The notes below the pieces were generated by a model. It was not told the DNA's origin and ran no database searches. It saw only the letters and a program-made list of their open reading frames with translations. A stretch of 64,000 nt of DNA from Trichomonas vaginalis G3 (Eukaryota; Parabasalia; Trichomonadida; Trichomonadidae), in the NCBI RefSeq assembly GCF_026262505.1, contig NC_067203.1, positions 10,168,001 to 10,232,000 on the forward strand, in the 5' to 3' direction. The position numbers and the translations under genes were made by a program. Below are positions 21,262 to 31,084 of the stretch, piece by piece; within the stretch, counting starts at the first letter, position 1, and each line of letters begins with the position of its first letter.

Positions 21262-23941
21262 TTATACAATATTTGCAAATTGAATATCAATATCACTTGT
21301 GTCTGTTCCTTTGGATCGGGATTTAAGAACGAAAATGACTGCAACAGCAACTAGAACTGCAACAACTAAGATGCCAATGACGATACCAACAATAGCTCCC
21401 GTTCCAAGTTTACCTGACTTGGATTTGGAATTATCTGGTTCTTTATCATTGTCATTATCGTCTCCTGATGAATTCTATTTGCTAGATGATGTTTCTGGTG
21501 TTCTTGGTGGAACAATTGTCGTTTGCTGTGGCGTTCTAATTGGAATGAAATGCCATGCGCCACTACTTTGGCCAGCTTTTCTATAATCGCCTTCAAAGTA
21601 ATTAACATTTGGATCATCAAATTTGATTTGAGAGAATTCAACATAGGCATTTGGATGATAGATGATCATGCGATTGATACTTTCGATTGAGTATGTTTCG
21701 CCTTCTTGAACAGTGACATTTCGTTCTGGTCCGTTATTCGTTTGAAGTCTCAATTTGATCTCGCTCACATTATGTTTCACTGTCGTTGAGAATGGATAAT
21801 AAGAATAAATAATTGAGATGTTATGCCATTTGCTATCGATATAATATCCTGGAAAGTCAGATCTGAAATAGTTGATTTCTGCTCCATATTTTTGTGGATT
21901 GAATAGTCCACCTGGAATTCCTTTAGCAAGAATTACAATATCACATGGACTAACTGATGAATTGAACGTAAAGAAATGTCCTTCCTTTTTGGTTGAAAGA
22001 TAAAAGTGATTTGTAAATCCATAAACGCTGTATTGGTCATCTCTCGAGATCATTGCATAATACTTTAATGATTTGTTTTCATATCTGACTGTTTTAAGAT
22101 CACCTTCCATCAAAATTTCAAATCCGGTATCATAGATTGAGGGTAAATATACACCTGTAACGATTTGTTTGGTTGTATTCGGTGGTAATTCTGTGAGATT
22201 CTTCCATGAAAAGATACCAGCGTGTTTACCCTTTAAAAAGAAAAGTGTACCTGTTTCCTCTGTGAAATTAAATCCGTCACCATCTTCATCAAAAAATGTA
22301 ATTGTTGATTCAACTGCTGACTCAAAAATGATGTAAAATGGCCTTTCTGAAAGAGGGAATTTCAAGTTCAGATCGAAATCATTTGAAATATGCATAATAG
22401 TTTCATAATCTGACCCCCTGCGATCATACTTTTCAATCCTCAAAGATTTCGATCCAGATATTGGTTTGACTTTTTCATAAAAATCATTATACCCAAGCAA
22501 ATACACTTTTTTGAGAGATGTTCCATTTTCGAAAACGAATTCATCTGCGTTTTGGAAATATACCATTGTAGCTCCTGATGCCCACCAGGATTTGACTATA
22601 ATTAGCTTATACTGATCTTCATTGAAATAAATATCAGTATTGTATGATTTAATATCTTTGAAGTATTCATAATACAATATTTCGCCATGCCATTCATCGA
22701 CTAAAATTTTAGACTGACCCCAAGTAATATAATGGAAACTTTGCTTTCGAGTTCGGAATAATCATAATTTGAACTTCTAGAAAAGTTATAAAATACAATA
22801 TCACCTGAGCGATGAGGCCATCTCATCTTAAAACAAAGTTTTGTAATACTAATGAATTGGGCTTTCTTATCATAGGATTTGGAAGGTCTATAATGCTCTA
22901 CCGAGTATTCAAGTGTAGAATAATTCCAAAATTGAGAGAAATTGATAGGATACCAAGATGTAATCAAAACAATTGGAAACATGTGCTCACTACCTGTACT
23001 GAAATCACCTTTGAATAATTGATTTTCTTTTGGATTCACAACTACATCAAGTTCTTCGTCACCGATTTCAAGATAAAAAGTTTCGAATCTTACTAACTTC
23101 TTTCCTGACTTTGATTTTAATCCATCGAAGCTATTTACATATAACATTTTTCCCATTCACTCCATTTATCACCATTATAAAATAGTATGTCATTGCATTG
23201 ATGGGGAAATACCATATTTCCACCGCCATTAAATGCAATCTCCTTCCCTTGTTCATCAATTAAAAATTCAAATTTACCTACTCCAGATACTATGATTTTG
23301 TTCGGTTCATAAAACTGAAAAGTGTCATCATTTGACAACACGCATGAATCTAGCTTATAATACCCTGTTGTTTCGACTTCTGGATACACTTTTTCCATTC
23401 TAACATAAAGAGCACGTTTTTTGTTCGTATAGGTACGCGTTAATCCAATCAAGAGGTATTTTTTATAGCCATTCTCATAATATGTGCCTGGTCCAACAAG
23501 ATCATCGTATGGGCTTGTTTGAATTTCCCACAAATATCCTTCTCTTTCAAACCGATAATTAAATTCTGTTGAACTGAGGAAAAGTACGTATTGTTTCTCT
23601 TTTGTGAAATTAAATGTGTTGTATGTTACATCTCCACCATTATACACAATTGACAGTGAATCAATGTTGTCAACATTTAATTTTGTAATAACAAATTTTA
23701 AAACTGTTGGACCACTTTTCGGAATGATTCTTGGACTGAATAATGTATAATTAGCACGATAAATCATGTTTAAGTCTTGGAAGTCTTCATTATTGATAAA
23801 AAATGCATAATATTTCGAATCTGGATAAAGACCTTTTTCAAGTTCGAGTTGTGATTCTTCTGATATCGTAAGTTCGGAGTATCCATATGTTACAACAAAT
23901 TTGGAAACTGAAGCAGTATACGATACTAATAATCCAAGCAT
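21262..23941 (-). pseudogene. Surface protein paralogue 3, frameshifted, with the same TAG before the anchor
   Basis: The signal peptide and N-terminal 268 codons (23135-23941) are open. The frame then shifts into 22701-23156 and again into 21475-22677, so two frameshifts break the ectodomain. The last piece ends SSSK-TAG at 21475-21477, in the same context as paralogue 1, followed in frame by the linker, transmembrane helix and QFANIV tail to a TAA at 21262-21264. The last 300 bp are nearly identical to paralogue 1, including the TAG, which suggests gene conversion or recent duplication of the 3' end. The ectodomain is more diverged. Confidence 0.85.
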
Positions 23942-25125
23942 TTAATAGTGTAAATTCTCTTTCAAATTTTGAGAGGATTCCGTAGGAATTCAAATTTTTG
24001 AGAAACCTAAATGATGGAAATAAATATTTTTATGAAAATATTATCGCACATCTTGTAAATATGTGATTTGCCTTATGGAAGCGCCGTTAGGAATTGAATA
24101 GAATTTCCGAAAAAAAAGCTATAGCGATCATTAAATAACGGGGTATAAGCTGGAGTTTCAATTTGGATAGTTGTCACCCCGTGATTACCATTCAACCATC
24201 TGTGCTTACTCAATTCTTCACAAATTATTAATCTTTTAATTAATAGTAATGTTATTTCACTTAATTTATTTAATGATCTATAATGACATTTATAAAATTG
24301 ATAACTTGGTGATCATAGATGGTTTTCTGTGCTTTGATTATATAGAACATATATGTGCGAAAACTATAGTAATTCATTATTGAAAGCATTCAAAATGTTC
24401 TAATATCTTGCCCTGAAATCTCGCAATTCTTTTTCAATAACACCGCTCTCTCAAATTTTAATCACATTCAATTTTCTGAGATCTTTGGGGAGAAAAAAAA
24501 TAATTATCATTAGAATCAATGGAATATCGTGTTTTATCCAACTTTTGTTGAATTTTTTTTTCATCTAATGTAAATCGAAACACAAACCAACGAATTACAG
24601 CTTGTTCTCATATTAATTGATATGAGATATTCAAACATGTTTGTTCAAGCATTCTTTATGCTCTTGGCCCTTCAAATAAAATATTTGTTTTTATATTCAG
24701 GGAAATATCATTTGTTAAATTTTCAGACATTTTACAGAGAACACTTTTTGAATTTAAGAAATGTTTAAGTAAAATCCGAAAGCAAAATTGATCAATTCTG
24801 TGAAATCCAAAATTTAATATTAGAAAGGCAATTAAATAATGATTTTTTATAATTTTTATTCTATAGATGCTTTATTAAAGCAAGTTGATATTACAATTTT
24901 AATAGTTCACATTATAAATCAAAATCGCAATAACTTAATGAAGGAAAAGCTATTTTTATGTTTTGTCGTTACACATTTCCCTTCTACATTAAAAATTGAA
25001 AAGATTTTCCCTCATAGAAGAAATATTAAAATTCAAAAACATATATTGCAATTCATTTGATTATTAATAAAGTACGAATCATAAATTACTAAAATGTATT
25101 GTAATTATAAAAACAGATTATGTTT
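23942..25125. other. Gene-free stretch upstream of paralogue 3
   Basis: The first 200 bases resemble the flanks of the other paralogues (CCGTAGGAATTC at about 23968, GCGCCGTTAGGA at about 24079). The remainder is AT-rich; a 73-codon Phe/Ile/Lys-rich frame at 24839 is not convincing. Confidence 0.5.
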
Positions 25126-25629
25126 TTATGCATCAAAATCTAAAACGAGTTTCTGCAATGGATCTGGTTCAACAGGAGAAGCTAAAATATATGGGAACAT
25201 TGAAGGATTGAACATAAAAGCATTTTCAGGAGCACCGAATACTTCACTAATTGGACGGAGGGAATCTGGATCAGATCTAAGTGAAACTTTGAGATCCTGT
25301 GGGAAATTCTTCTTTTCCCACCAGTGTCTCATCTGATCTGCACTGTAAGGACCGTAAATTTTTTGTGTTGGATCTGCATAAAACCATTGAGAAGGAGCTG
25401 ATACAGTTGCTTTAGGTGCATTCTTATTTGCATTTTGCTGCTCAACTTCGTTAGCACGTAATTTTCTTTTAGAGCTGCCATCGAGGTTTAATGTTTCATT
25501 TGCGAGTAATTGTGGCTTAATTGGCTCATTTAAAAAGATTCCTTTGATTTTATTAAAATCTTCTGGAAGAGGAAGTTTGTCTGAGTAGAATGAAATTAAT
25601 TCTTTGCGGGTATACTTTACTGAAGCCAT
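25126..25629 (-). CDS. GYF-domain protein with an eIF4E-binding-like motif, 167 aa
   Basis: A GYF domain occupies about residues 80-135: WFYADPTQKIYGPYSADQMRHWW with the GPY core and the following KVSLRSDP segment. GYF domains bind proline-rich ligands in translation-repression and splicing proteins (GIGYF, CD2BP2, plant EXA1). The N-terminus reads YTRKELI, which fits the eIF4E-binding consensus Y-x4-L-hydrophobic, followed by LPLPEDF, an arrangement like plant and animal GYF proteins that bind eIF4E-family caps. The start at 25629 is chosen over one 11 codons upstream because it lies about 25 nt behind an initiator. The role in mRNA repression is inference. Confidence 0.8.
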   Translation of the reverse strand: MASVKYTRKELISFYSDKLPLPEDFNKIKGIFLNEPIKPQLLANETLNLDGSSKRKLRANEVEQQNANKNAPKATVSAPSQWFYADPTQKIYGPYSADQMRHWWEKKNFPQDLKVSLRSDPDSLRPISEVFGAPENAFMFNPSMFPYILASPVEPDPLQKLVLDFDA

Positions 25630-25644
25630 TAAAAATTTTAAGAC

Positions 25645-25657
25645 GGTGAAAAAGTGA
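25645..25657 (-). promoter_or_regulatory. Initiator TCACTTTTTCACC of the GYF gene
   Basis: On the minus strand, TGTCACTTTTTCACC lies about 17-28 nt before the ATG and fits the trichomonad initiator core TCAYTWY. Confidence 0.55.
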
Positions 25658-25791
25658 CACATCGTTTCATGAAAACAGTCATTTAAAAATGATAATTATA
25701 ATAGTCACTGGTTGTACCTGTGAATTATTTTAAATTTTTGAAATTTCCATCACTACTAACATGTTTTTTTGAATTTTTTTTTCAGAAATAA

Positions 25792-26526
25792 ATGGAAGCT
25801 ACAGCTTCCCAACGTGATACATTTTATAGAGCTGCAAAACAAGAAGGATGGCGTGCTAGAAGTGCATTTAAGCTTATTCAAGTAGCCGACCACTTCAGAT
25901 TATTCGATAATGTTACAAGAGTTGTCGACTTATGTGCTGCGCCAGGCTCTTGGTCTCAAGTGTGCGCTCAAAGGCTTTCTAAAGTTCCAAATAGTGCTAT
26001 CGTAGCTGTTGATCTTCAGCCAATGGCACCAATTCCTGGTGTAATTCAAATTAGAGGCGATATCACATCAAAAGAAACCGCACAACAAGTTATCGACGCT
26101 ATGAACGGCAAAAAGGCCGACCTTGTCATTAGTGATGGAGCTCCTGATGTAACAGGTTTACACGATCTCGATGAATATATGCAAAGTCAACTTGTTTTCT
26201 CGGCCTTCAATATAGCATGCTTCATGCTTCGCGAAGGAGGTACATTTATGGCCAAAATTTTTACTGGTCGTGATATTCAAGACCTTTATTCCTCGCTTTC
26301 TCCTTTCTTCGAAACTGTTACGGCCATGAAGCCTCGCGCTTCTCGTGTTGCTTCCCTTGAATCGTTTGTTGTTTGCCAAGGATTCAAATTACCTGAAGGT
26401 TACACACCAATTTTAACATCAGACCCACAAACAGATTTCGAAGCTACATCACCATTGTCTCCGTCTTTTGTGGCATTTGGTGATCTTTCTGGATTTGACA
26501 AAGCAAAAGACAAAATAGAATGGTAA
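25792..26526 (+). CDS. TRM7: TRM7/FTSJ1-type tRNA 2'-O-ribose methyltransferase, 244 aa
   Basis: RrmJ/FtsJ family SAM-dependent enzyme. The N-terminus (RDTFYRAAKQEGWRARSAFKL) is that of eukaryotic TRM7, which methylates the anticodon-loop riboses at positions 32 and 34 of some tRNAs. The SAM-binding motif is VVDLCAAPGSWSQV (44-57). The catalytic tetrad K-D-K-E is complete: Lys27, Asp115 (in VISDGAPD), Lys155 (in MAKIF) and Glu190 (in ESFVVC). Length is slightly below yeast Trm7 (310 aa) and it lacks that protein's C-terminal extension. A poly-T tract ending TCAGAAATAA precedes the ATG. SPB1-type paralogues are much longer, so TRM7 is the better fit. Confidence 0.92.
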   Translation: MEATASQRDTFYRAAKQEGWRARSAFKLIQVADHFRLFDNVTRVVDLCAAPGSWSQVCAQRLSKVPNSAIVAVDLQPMAPIPGVIQIRGDITSKETAQQVIDAMNGKKADLVISDGAPDVTGLHDLDEYMQSQLVFSAFNIACFMLREGGTFMAKIFTGRDIQDLYSSLSPFFETVTAMKPRASRVASLESFVVCQGFKLPEGYTPILTSDPQTDFEATSPLSPSFVAFGDLSGFDKAKDKIEW

Positions 26527-26926
26527 TAAAGAATAGAGCTGTTTATTTGTTATAAATCAATCGAATTATTACTTGATGATTAAAATATTTTCCATATTTT
26601 TTTAAAATCATAACAAAATTATGAATTTCAGCATGAACACATTTATCATATTGTATTTAAAATCATTGTGAATATCATTTTCACATAAAAAGCGAGATAT
26701 TGAAATTTTTCAAATGCAAAATGAATCATTACATTGTTTTCATTCACTTTGCATTAACAAATTAATGTCTACAACATAAATCAAAATTAGAACAATTGCT
26801 GTGAAAAGATAATGTTAGAAACTTTTCCAGTTCATTTATTATTAAAATAAATTCACATCATGCTTATAAACTTTACTTTTATTGATTAATTATTTTTTCC
26901 GTTTGTGTGATAAAAATTTATTAGGT
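26527..26926. other. Convergent spacer between TRM7 and BiP
   Basis: AT-rich 3' flanks; nothing else recognised. Confidence 0.4.
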
Positions 26927-28870
26927 TTAGAGGTCATCGTGCTCAACGTTAGCCTCGCCTGTTTCAGCGTCGGCATCAGCCTCGCCCTCAGCACCGGCAC
27001 CAGCAGCGCCCTTCTTTGGCATAAGTGGTTCGATCTGTTCCTTGACCTCCTTAAGCTTCTGGTCGTATGTATCCTTGTCTTCTTCCTTATGGTCATCGAC
27101 CCACTTGGATGTCTCCTCGAGGATCTCCTTGACCTTGTCCTTGTTATCCTGATCCATAGCTGTGTTCTTCTCGTCATCGACAACGTTGCGGACGGAGATG
27201 CAGTACTGCTCGAGCTGGTTACGAGCCTCGGCAGCCTTGCGAACTCTCTCATCTTCCTCCTTCATTTCTTCAGCCTTACGGATAGCCTCTTCACGCTGGG
27301 ACTCAGAAAGACGAGCTTCCTGGGCGTTGATTGTGATGGATTCGCGGGACTTGGAGGCCTTATCTTCAGCGGAAACGAAGAGCATACCGTTGGAATCGAT
27401 TTCGAATGTAACTTCGATCTGTGGGACACCACGTGGGGCTGGCTTGATGCCGTTAAGGTCGAATGAGCCGAGTTCGTGGTTATCCTTTGTCATTGGACGT
27501 TCACCTTCGAAGACCTGGATCTTAACCTGCTCCTGGTTATCAGAAGCTGTTGTGAAGATCTTGCTCTTGGATGTTGGGACACGGGAGTTACGTGGGATAA
27601 GTGCGGCCATGACACCACCCTGTGTTTCGATACCGAGGGTAAGTGGGTTAACGTTAAGAAGGATGATCTCACCTGGGTTCTCATCATCAGAAAGAACAGC
27701 AGCCTGGACAGCAGCGCCGTGAGCGACAGCTTCATCTGGGTTGACAGCCTTGGATGGTTCCTTGCCGTTGAAGAAGGACTTAACGAGCTGCTGAACCTTT
27801 GGAATACGTGTTGAACCACCGACGAGGACGACATCATCGATTTCGGACTTGGAGAGACCAGCATCCTTAAGAACCTGATCGACTGGGCCCATGCACTTCT
27901 TGAAAAGATCGTTGTTGATTTCTTCGAAACGAGCACGTGTAAGTGTCTCTGTGAAGTCTTCACCATCCATGAAGTTTTCAATTTCGATGTTGACTTGTGG
28001 TAATGTGGAGAGGGTGTGCTTAGCCTTCTCAGCCTCACGTTTCAGCTTAGCCATAGCTTTAGCGTTCTTGGCTGGGTTCTTGCCTGTCTTCTTCTCGTAG
28101 GCCTTACGGAGGTATTCGATTGTACGATCATCGAAATCTTCACCACCAAGGTGTGTATCACCACCTGTAGCAAGAACTTCGAAAAGACCATCATCGACAG
28201 CAAGGCAGGAAACATCGAATGTACCACCACCAAGGTCGAAGACAAGAATCTTCTTAGAGCCCTTCTTGTTGAGACCGTAGGCAAGAGAAGCGGCTGTTGG
28301 TTCGTTGAGGATACGAACGACGTTGAGACCAGCGATTGTACCAGCATCAGCTGTAGCCTTACGCTGGGCATCGTTGAAGTAAGCTGGGCATGTAACGACG
28401 GCGTTCTTGACTGGGCGGCCGAGGTACTCTTCAGCGATTGTTTTCATCTTGGAAAGAATCATGGCAGAGATTTCTTCTGGGGAGTAATGCTCTGTCTTGC
28501 CCTTGTACTGGACTTCAACGAATGGACGGTTGTCCTGATCAATAACCTTATATGGGAGACGCTTGAGCTCGTTCTGAACTTCCTTATCGGAGTAACGAAG
28601 GCCCATTAAACGTTTGATAGCGAAAATTGTGTTGTGTGGGTTGTTGGCCATCTGGTGCTTGGCGGCTTCACCGACAAGTCTGTCGTGGTCAGAGAAAGAA
28701 ACAACTGATGGAGTAATACGAGAACCAGCTTCATTAGCGATGATATCAACTTTGCCGTTCTGGAAAATAGCGACACAGGAGTATGTCGTACCAAGATCGA
28801 TACCGATAACGGTACCCATCTTCTCTTTAGTCTCCTCCGCACGGAGTAAGGATAGTAAAGAGAAAAACAT
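26927..28870 (-). CDS. BiP/Grp78-type Hsp70 of the endoplasmic reticulum, 647 aa
   Basis: An Hsp70 chaperone with a short signal-peptide-like N-terminus ([13 protein letters not shown]), then GIDLGTTYS (23-31), the second Hsp70 signature ([12 protein letters not shown] type, here [12 protein letters not shown]) and the third ([14 protein letters not shown]). The substrate-binding domain and helical lid are complete. It ends in HDDL, a plausible ER-retrieval signal in place of HDEL/KDEL. Together these point to an ER-lumenal BiP that binds nascent secretory proteins. The gene is visibly more GC-rich than its neighbours and uses C-ending codons heavily, as expected of a very highly expressed gene; that bias also opens long antisense frames. 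Confidence 0.95.
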   Translation of the reverse strand: MFFSLLSLLRAEETKEKMGTVIGIDLGTTYSCVAIFQNGKVDIIANEAGSRITPSVVSFSDHDRLVGEAAKHQMANNPHNTIFAIKRLMGLRYSDKEVQNELKRLPYKVIDQDNRPFVEVQYKGKTEHYSPEEISAMILSKMKTIAEEYLGRPVKNAVVTCPAYFNDAQRKATADAGTIAGLNVVRILNEPTAASLAYGLNKKGSKKILVFDLGGGTFDVSCLAVDDGLFEVLATGGDTHLGGEDFDDRTIEYLRKAYEKKTGKNPAKNAKAMAKLKREAEKAKHTLSTLPQVNIEIENFMDGEDFTETLTRARFEEINNDLFKKCMGPVDQVLKDAGLSKSEIDDVVLVGGSTRIPKVQQLVKSFFNGKEPSKAVNPDEAVAHGAAVQAAVLSDDENPGEIILLNVNPLTLGIETQGGVMAALIPRNSRVPTSKSKIFTTASDNQEQVKIQVFEGERPMTKDNHELGSFDLNGIKPAPRGVPQIEVTFEIDSNGMLFVSAEDKASKSRESITINAQEARLSESQREEAIRKAEEMKEEDERVRKAAEARNQLEQYCISVRNVVDDEKNTAMDQDNKDKVKEILEETSKWVDDHKEEDKDTYDQKLKEVKEQIEPLMPKKGAAGAGAEGEADADAETGEANVEHDDL

Positions 28871-28908
28871 TATATAATTTTAAATTGTTTGGCCGCCCAG
28901 ATAAATCT

Positions 28909-28969
28909 CACGAATTTTCAGAGGACTAGTCACTTTTATTTTTAAAAGTGAAGTGCTCTGATTTTCGTG
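28909..28969. promoter_or_regulatory. Nested palindrome with initiators on both strands, upstream of BiP
   Basis: TCACTTTTA and TAAAAGTGA are perfect inverted arms separated by 4 nt (28930-28951). They sit inside an outer imperfect inverted repeat (CACGAATTTTCAGAG and CTCTGATTTTCGTG). Each inner arm reads as an initiator core (TCACTTTT) on one strand, so the block could start transcription both ways: toward BiP, with a leader of about 80 nt, and toward 28974. Confidence 0.4.
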
Positions 28970-28973
28970 GAAA

Positions 28974-29237
28974 ATGGATAGTTTTACTTATTGCAGTATC
29001 AATATCCTATATTTTCTTTTTTGTTCGCATTATAGTAATTTGGTCGCAAAAGTAAACTTCTCAATTGTTCTATCTGCACTTTTCAATCACAATTTTGATT
29101 TCATTCATTCAATTTTAGGTAATCAGTTCCTTGGTATGATGGCTGGATGGATGAACTTCATAGATTTTGACATAATTAATCGAAATTTGTTAGAAAAAAT
29201 CCAACTTTCGCCGTTATTAACATTAACACTGAATTAA
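28974..29237 (+). CDS. Possible small hydrophobic protein, 87 aa
   Basis: A short plus-strand frame starting 44 nt after the initiator-like palindrome. It is Phe/Ile/Leu/Asn-rich with hydrophobic stretches and no recognisable family. The composition is close to what AT-rich spacer would give by chance; the promoter-like context is the only reason to list it. Confidence 0.2.
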   Translation: MDSFTYCSINILYFLFCSHYSNLVAKVNFSIVLSALFNHNFDFIHSILGNQFLGMMAGWMNFIDFDIINRNLLEKIQLSPLLTLTLN

Positions 29238-29610
29238 ATTAAAAATTATTCCAATTAGATTAATTTGCTTAGGTGATGTATCATTTGTTCATTTACGAAG
29301 ATTTCATCTTCAAATTTTCAAAATTCCTATCACAACTGTAAACTTTTTAAATTTTGATATCATTCAGAAATAATCTGTTCTACCCTTATTATTAATATAT
29401 AACATTTGGCTCTTTTTTTCAAATCATTTCATTGAAGATTTTATTTTTTGTAAAAGCCGAACATTTATATTATGAATGACATTTAGTGCTGAATGTAATA
29501 ATAAGCTGAAAGTTAAAAAGTTCTAATTTAAGATCGAAAATTATATCAAAAATTTTTAAGCATGGGAATTAAAAACAAATACATACAAAACAACTAAAAC
29601 CGAGCAAATA
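29238..29610. other. AT-rich spacer
   Basis: No gene, repeat or RNA signal recognised. Confidence 0.4.
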
Positions 29611-30789
29611 TTATAAAGCTTCGGGAATGAAGACATCAGACTCCATAAATTTCTTTTTATTGTATTTACAATCTTCTTTTGATGGCATGAAGTTTTTAAC
29701 GAACATAACAAACTTATCGAGTGGTATCAAGAATGACGAGAGCCTTGTTGATGTGAGTTTCTTACCATTCATTGTGAATCTGAGAAAATATTGATTATGT
29801 TTTCGATATTTATAGAGTTCCATTGTAATATAAGTTCCGTATTGAGGCCAATCGCTAGAAGATATACCAATATAACCAAGAAAGGCATTAATATTTCCAT
29901 CATGTGCTGACCAATGAATAAACTTTGCTTGACTTTGACCACTTATCCTTTTTAACATTTCATTAACCATATCTGCTGCTTGGTAGCCAAAGAAGAGAGG
30001 AAAGACATCATCATGGTTGTAAATAAAAAGATGTTGACGAGTTTTGAGGGCAATTGCATTAGTAATATCTTCTTTTGTCATATTTGGTGTAATACTGAAT
30101 CCTTCACAAAGCGATGATGTTAGAATGTCACCAGTTGCTGACCATTTCGTTTTCAAAGATTTCGCAACTTTTGACATAAAACTCGAATTTTCAAGTCCAA
30201 TAATGTTCCATTCGCTACTCTTGGAAAGCTTTTTCCATTGGTCTAGTAATCCTGGACAAACACTTGCTTTTCGTCTCCAATGATCATATATTTTGTCTGC
30301 ATATTTAAATGAGATTTTTTCACCTGGATATAACGATGATGCAAGAGAAATCAATGAATTTTTAGTTCTTTGCGTATTTGTAGATCGAAATAGAATTATT
30401 TCTTTATCAAATTTTGAGGGAAGGAATTTCAGTTGGTCAATGTAAAGTTTTCTAAGATGTTTTCCTATTTTCGAGAGTTGTTTTTGTCCTTTACCTAGTA
30501 ATTGTCCGAAATGGCAATCACCTCCGAAAAGAGAGCTTCCGAAAGCGACATGAATATTAGCACCAGATGAATCTTCTGAGTATGACTTGTGTTCAGAGTT
30601 GGAGCATTGCCAAATATCTGTATTTCCTGGCTGTTTATGAAGTGGAGTTCTTGCTCCATGCCTTGTAATTACTTGAACTTGTATTAAATCTGCATCTACA
30701 GGAATAAAAGGTTCGAATGATGGCTCACAAAAGGATTCATCAATACTTCGAGCGAAAATCATAAATAACAACATTGATAAATATGCCAT
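29611..30789 (-). CDS. Histidine acid phosphatase family protein, secreted, 392 aa
   Basis: Branch-2 histidine phosphatase. The catalytic RHGARTP motif is at 43-49 (His44 as phospho-acceptor), and the distal SAHDGNI (HD proton donor) lies near residue 290. A signal peptide (MAYLSMLLFMIFARS) directs it to the secretory pathway, lysosome-like vesicles or the medium. Trichomonads secrete acid phosphatase activity, so a lysosomal or extracellular phosphomonoesterase is likely; the substrate cannot be told from sequence. Length is normal for the family and no break is seen. No membrane anchor or retention signal is visible at the C-terminus (FIPEAL). Confidence 0.92.
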   Translation of the reverse strand: MAYLSMLLFMIFARSIDESFCEPSFEPFIPVDADLIQVQVITRHGARTPLHKQPGNTDIWQCSNSEHKSYSEDSSGANIHVAFGSSLFGGDCHFGQLLGKGQKQLSKIGKHLRKLYIDQLKFLPSKFDKEIILFRSTNTQRTKNSLISLASSLYPGEKISFKYADKIYDHWRRKASVCPGLLDQWKKLSKSSEWNIIGLENSSFMSKVAKSLKTKWSATGDILTSSLCEGFSITPNMTKEDITNAIALKTRQHLFIYNHDDVFPLFFGYQAADMVNEMLKRISGQSQAKFIHWSAHDGNINAFLGYIGISSSDWPQYGTYITMELYKYRKHNQYFLRFTMNGKKLTSTRLSSFLIPLDKFVMFVKNFMPSKEDCKYNKKKFMESDVFIPEAL

Positions 30790-31084
30790 TTTCTTATATC
30801 GTATACAATATGTAATACATATTCTTCATATTTTATTTAATCATTACTTCGCTATTCTTAATTATTAGTTTGATATAATTATCAATATACATTAACTATT
30901 TGTTTGTAATGCAGGTATTCACAATTTCACCAAAAAATGGATAAAATGGGTTCTTGATAATGAATTCAATTGAGATTAAATTTATGAAATAAAATTGGCT
31001 CGAAAGTAATATTAAACAAAAAGATATATAATAGAAATATAAATTTATCAGTAACAAATTAAAAAATCTAAAGAAATTTTTTTC

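Noticed and set aside
24839-25060. 73-codon plus-strand frame
   Set aside because: AT-rich spacer composition and no promoter or family support.
27162-28609. Long antisense and shifted frames across the BiP gene
   Set aside because: Caused by the strong codon bias and higher GC of BiP; the Hsp70 frame explains the sequence.
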